A stretch of 7,654 nt of DNA from C00003060 sp964440795 (lineage in GTDB: Bacteria > Desulfobacterota > Desulfobacteria > Desulfobacterales > C00003060). Under the pieces are notes generated by a model. It did not search any database. It was not told where the DNA came from and saw nothing but the letters and a program-made list of their open reading frames with translations. Where the stretch lies: NCBI GenBank assembly GCA_964440795.1, contig CAYTTQ010000108.1:1-7654 (forward strand), in the 5' to 3' direction. The translations under genes were made by a program, and so were the position numbers. Shown here one piece after another: positions 5,424-7,654 of this stretch. The stretch's first letter is position 1. The number at the start of each line of letters is the position of its first letter.

Positions 5424-5490
5424 CGCAGATTTCGCAGATTGACGCAGATTAATGTGCGAAGAATAATCCGTGTAATCGGTGAAATCTGTG
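5424..5490. repeat. CGCAGATT tandem units in a long imperfect inverted repeat
   Basis: CGCAGATT occurs at 5424-5431, 5433-5440 and 5443-5450 with a 9-10 base period. Further units lie at 5396-5403 and 5229-5236. The arm 5424-5451 is largely complementary to 5464-5490 (TAATCCGTGTAATC followed by GGTGAAATCTGTG), with a 12-base loop between. This is a widespread intergenic repeat type whose function I do not know. Confidence 0.7.
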
Positions 5491-5560
5491 AATAAGAATG
5501 GTGGAACCAGTGGGATCAGATTTGAATGAATTTGGGTCAAAATTTTATTTCGTGGGGCAT

Positions 5561-6102
5561 ATGTTATCGAAGTTATTTCCGCCTGATGCAGTCAAAATTT
5601 TCGATTGAGGAGATATCAGCGGGTGCTTTATGATTCGCACCAAAGGGGGCAGATCGTCGATCGTTGCTGGCTGATCTATGAGCTTATCAGCGATACGTTT
5701 GTGCCGCCCGATGAATTTCACGCCCAATATCCGGGCATTGTGGAACTTGCATTGACCTCCGGGTAGTTCAAAGTTTTCGTGGAGCTTGGCGGATCAGAAT
5801 ATTATATACATATCTCTGAAGAATATGGATTTGATGAATTCAGACTTTTCTTGAAAACGTATGTGTACATGCTTTTCGACAGGGACAAAAACAGTGTCAT
5901 TCGAGCGGATTCTCTTCTCCATCATAAAATTGACTATAAAGGCCATAAATTATCCCACACAACAGGCTTTCCGGCAGTAAGCTCATCGTGTCCGGGCGGA
6001 GTGGTTTTTCCGGGGGCAGGGGATGGCTCCCATTGCGGCGCCTACGGATTATATGGTTATGGAAGGGGACGGGCGTTTGAAACCGGGGGGTTTTTTCCCT
6101 GA
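5561..6102 (+). pseudogene. Broken unidentified gene (frameshift plus in-frame TAG)
   Basis: A short open frame from ATG 5561 (MLSKLFPPDAVKIF) stops at TGA 5606-5608. The adjacent frame, open from 5587, carries a protein-like sequence including YQRVLYDSHQRG, CWLIYELISDTFVPPDEF and YPGIVELALTSG, up to TAG 5764-5766. It resumes in the same frame with FKVFVELGGSEYYIHISEEY, FDEFRLFLKTYVYMLFDRDK and ADSLLHHK. The text on both sides of the TAG reads like one continuous soluble domain. One frameshift near the AAAATTTT run (5594-5601) plus the stop would explain the break. Past about 5960 the composition changes and the frame (to TGA 6102) may no longer be the original. I cannot name the family. Two short real genes are the alternative, but neither piece has a good ribosome binding site. 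Confidence 0.4.
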
Positions 6103-6190
6103 TGCGGGGTCGCTGGAGAAGGTGGAAAGGGCGGTGCATGAGTATCTGGGGCTCATTTGGGGCAAGGTGAGGGGGCAGGTTGGCGGGTGA
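6023..6190 (+). CDS. Possible short gene or gene tail, unidentified
   Basis: A 55-residue frame from ATG 6023 (APTDYMVMEGDGRLKPGG, then DAGSLEKVERAVHEYLGLI) ends at TGA 6188-6190. It has protein-like composition with a helical C-terminus, and GGCAGGGG stands directly before the ATG. The frame is open back to 5981, so it may be the end of a decayed longer gene. No family is recognised, and it overlaps the end of the broken gene upstream in another frame. Confidence 0.25.
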   Translation: MAPIAAPTDYMVMEGDGRLKPGGFFPDAGSLEKVERAVHEYLGLIWGKVRGQVGG

Positions 6191-6311
6191 CCTTTACCGA
6201 TTTTGGCCCAAGTTCGTGTGCTCCTGGCTTGGCCCTTTGTTTTTGATACGGTTTTCACCTTTTTTCGGCCGCTGGATTGAGAGCTTGATTGATTATGATA
6301 AAATAATTAGG

Positions 6312-6340
6312 TTGCGCTGAGCTCAAAATAAATATATTAT
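6312..6340 (+). promoter_or_regulatory. Putative promoter of the DUF4143 ATPase gene
   Basis: TTGCGC (6312-6317) and TATTAT (6335-6340) are separated by 17 bases. Transcription would begin about seven bases after the -10 box, which is at or next to the ATG (6348). A leaderless or near-leaderless message is implied, in keeping with the lack of a Shine-Dalgarno sequence. Confidence 0.4.
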
Positions 6341-6347
6341 ATTCGGA

Positions 6348-7532
6348 ATGAATGCCAAGAATTTTATATTTAGATCGCTGGCGGCGAGGATACAAGATCG
6401 CCTCTTTCAGGGCAAGGCGATTATTTTGTTGGGGCCCAGGCAGTCGGGGAAAACCACCTTGATCAAGGCGGTCCTTGAGCAGTCGGGTCAAAAATATCTG
6501 CTGCTGAATGCCGACGAACCGGATGTGCGCACACTTCTGGAAAACCCTACTTCCACAAGACTTAGGACCATTATAGGAGACCACAGAATATTCTGTGTAG
6601 ACGAGGCCCAGCGCATTTCGAACATTGGGATAACCCTGAAGTTGATAACGGATCAAATTCCGGAAACCCAGGCCATAGCGACCGGATCCTCTGCCTTTGA
6701 GTTCAATGCCACCATAGCCGAGCCGCTCACCGGTCGAAAATTTGAATTTAGCCTTCACCCGTTATCTTTTGGCGAGCTGGCGACCCACCACGGTCTACTC
6801 CAGGAACGCCGCTTTCTGGAGCATCGTCTCGTTTACGGCAGCTACCCCGAGATTGTCACCTCTCCGGGCCGGGCACAGGAGCTGATCAAGCTTCTGGCCG
6901 ACAGTTACCTGTTCAAGGATTTGCTTATTTTGGAGGGGATCAATAAACCGGCCCTTCTGGACAAAATTGTCAAAGCTCTGGCTCTTCAGCTTGGCAGCGA
7001 GGTTTCTTTCCATGAAATCGGGCAGCTCACAGGGGCCGACAGCCATACTGTGGACCGATACGTGGATCTGCTTGAAAAGGCCTTTGTCCTCTTCAAATTA
7101 CCGGCTTACAGCCGCAATGTTCGAAATGAGATTAAGAAGGGCAAAAAAATCTATTTCCTGGACAACGGCATTCGCAATGCCGTGATAGGCAATTTTCTCC
7201 CTGTGGCCAATCGCACCGACACGGGCGCTTTGTGGGAAAACTACCTGGTCTCTGAAAGACTGAAGCTGATCAACAACGAAGGCGTTTCAGCAGGGGCTTA
7301 TTTCTGGCGCACGGCCCAGCAGCAAGAAATCGACTATGTTGAAGAGCAAAGCCTAAAGTTGTCGGCGTTTGAATTCAAATGGAATCCAGTGAAAAGAAAA
7401 ATCCATTTCCCCAAAACTTTTACCAGAGGCTATCCGGAAGCAAAAACCGGGGTGATTCATCCTGGCAATTATGATGGGTTTTTAACACAGACGGATGTGG
7501 CGTGGCAGTGGGGGACGTCCATAAATAAGTAA
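6348..7532 (+). CDS. AAA_14/DUF4143-family ATPase
   Basis: This 394-residue protein has Walker A GPRQSGKT at 29-36, Walker B IFCVDEAQ with D85-E86, and a sensor-like ATGSSAFEF at 111-119. The family motif EPLTGRKFEFSLHPLSFGEL follows at 125-144. A winged-helix-like segment lies at about 216-252. The C-terminal DUF4143 domain carries LWENYLVSE (E297), QEIDYV (D329) and FEFKW (E342, K344). The spacing of E, D and ExK resembles a PD-(D/E)xK nuclease core. These ATPases are common in bacteria, often in variable regions; their role is not established. The ATG at 6348 has no clear Shine-Dalgarno. The last codons, WQWGTSINK and the stop, lie in or at the edge of a 41-bp repeat (7504-7544), so the original C-terminus was probably replaced by insertion or recombination. 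The catalytic parts look complete. Confidence 0.94.
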   Translation: MNAKNFIFRSLAARIQDRLFQGKAIILLGPRQSGKTTLIKAVLEQSGQKYLLLNADEPDVRTLLENPTSTRLRTIIGDHRIFCVDEAQRISNIGITLKLITDQIPETQAIATGSSAFEFNATIAEPLTGRKFEFSLHPLSFGELATHHGLLQERRFLEHRLVYGSYPEIVTSPGRAQELIKLLADSYLFKDLLILEGINKPALLDKIVKALALQLGSEVSFHEIGQLTGADSHTVDRYVDLLEKAFVLFKLPAYSRNVRNEIKKGKKIYFLDNGIRNAVIGNFLPVANRTDTGALWENYLVSERLKLINNEGVSAGAYFWRTAQQQEIDYVEEQSLKLSAFEFKWNPVKRKIHFPKTFTRGYPEAKTGVIHPGNYDGFLTQTDVAWQWGTSINK

Positions 7533-7544
7533 ATAACTTTTTTG
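7504..7544 (+). repeat. 41-bp direct repeat, right copy, supplying the ATPase stop codon
   Basis: It matches 4239-4279 at 39 of 41 bases. The substitution at 7531 (A, against C at 4266) turns the TCA of the left copy into the TAA that ends the ATPase gene. The frame upstream reads into the repeat without interruption. Confidence 0.8.
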
Positions 7545-7583
7545 CCATCAACCACCGCAGCATATTTTACCGATTTCTTGAAT

Positions 7584-7595
7584 GGGGTCCATAAG
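7584..7595 (+). repeat. GGGGTCCATAAG motif, possible partial relative of the 41-bp repeat
   Basis: GGGGTCCATAAG resembles the repeat core GGGGACGTCCATAA with three bases missing, 40 bases beyond the right copy. It may be a remnant of the same element family. The remaining sequence to 7654 shows no gene. Confidence 0.3.
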
Positions 7596-7654
7596 TTTGT
7601 AAGAAAGTCTCGCGCCCAGTGGACCCCCGATGAAACCCCAGTTAAACAATAGCA

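Noticed and set aside
5396..5450. CRISPR-like array from the regularly spaced CGCAGATT units
   Set aside because: Units are only 8 bases with 9-10 base spacing in the main cluster. There are no spacer-sized unique segments and no cas genes.
5277..5540. 87-residue minus-strand frame with repeated NLR/TDYTDY-like text
   Set aside because: It is a translation of the CGCAGATT and hairpin repeats, which often give such spurious proteins.
6255..6758. 167-residue minus-strand frame opposite the start of the ATPase
   Set aside because: It is antisense to the Walker A and B coding region of a well-supported ATPase, and has no recognisable domain.

Overview
The window looks like a piece of accessory genome from an environmental, probably Gram-negative bacterium. 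It carries small toxin-antitoxin (TA) and stress modules, gene remnants and intergenic hairpin repeats. Housekeeping genes, RNA genes and CRISPR arrays are not visible. The repeat style (GC-rich nested hairpins, CGCAGATT units, GGGGTCGGACC and GGGGACGTCCATAA signatures) recalls large Desulfobacterota-type genomes. That assignment is inferred from memory and is weak.

Layout. The window opens inside the 3' end of a HigA-like addiction-module antidote gene (3-146). Next comes a complete Phd/YefM antitoxin plus PIN-domain (VapC/FitB-type) toxin pair (464-1134), bracketed by two direct copies of GGGGTCGGACCAA. After a degenerate inverted-repeat element (1341-1406), a large GC-rich gene on the minus strand (1456-3024) encodes a 522-residue class II Fic protein with an intact active-site motif and inhibitory helix. 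Divergent from it, behind a perfect 12-bp palindrome, lies a tightly overlapping two-gene unit of unrecognised proteins (3371-3823 and 3799-4122). This is the best candidate here for an undescribed TA-like or regulatory pair.

The right half is a scrapyard of rearranged DNA. A 41-bp repeat (4239-4279) and two hairpin clusters precede a UPF0175 antitoxin gene (4554-4811). Its DUF3368 PIN-like toxin partner starts normally at 4808 but breaks off near 5026, where it runs directly into an internal fragment of a bacterial sugar transferase gene. That fragment in turn ends next to a CGCAGATT repeat unit. More hairpin repeats and a broken unidentified gene (about 5561-6102) follow. Then comes an apparently intact AAA_14/DUF4143 ATPase (6348-7532), whose last nine codons and stop lie in or at the edge of a second copy of the 41-bp repeat (7504-7544).

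No metabolic pathway links these genes. What they share is a type: self-contained addiction, defence or regulatory cassettes inserted among repeats. Some are intact (Phd/PIN, Fic, DUF4143), some broken (HigA cut by the window edge, DUF3368 truncated), and one is unassigned (3371-4122).
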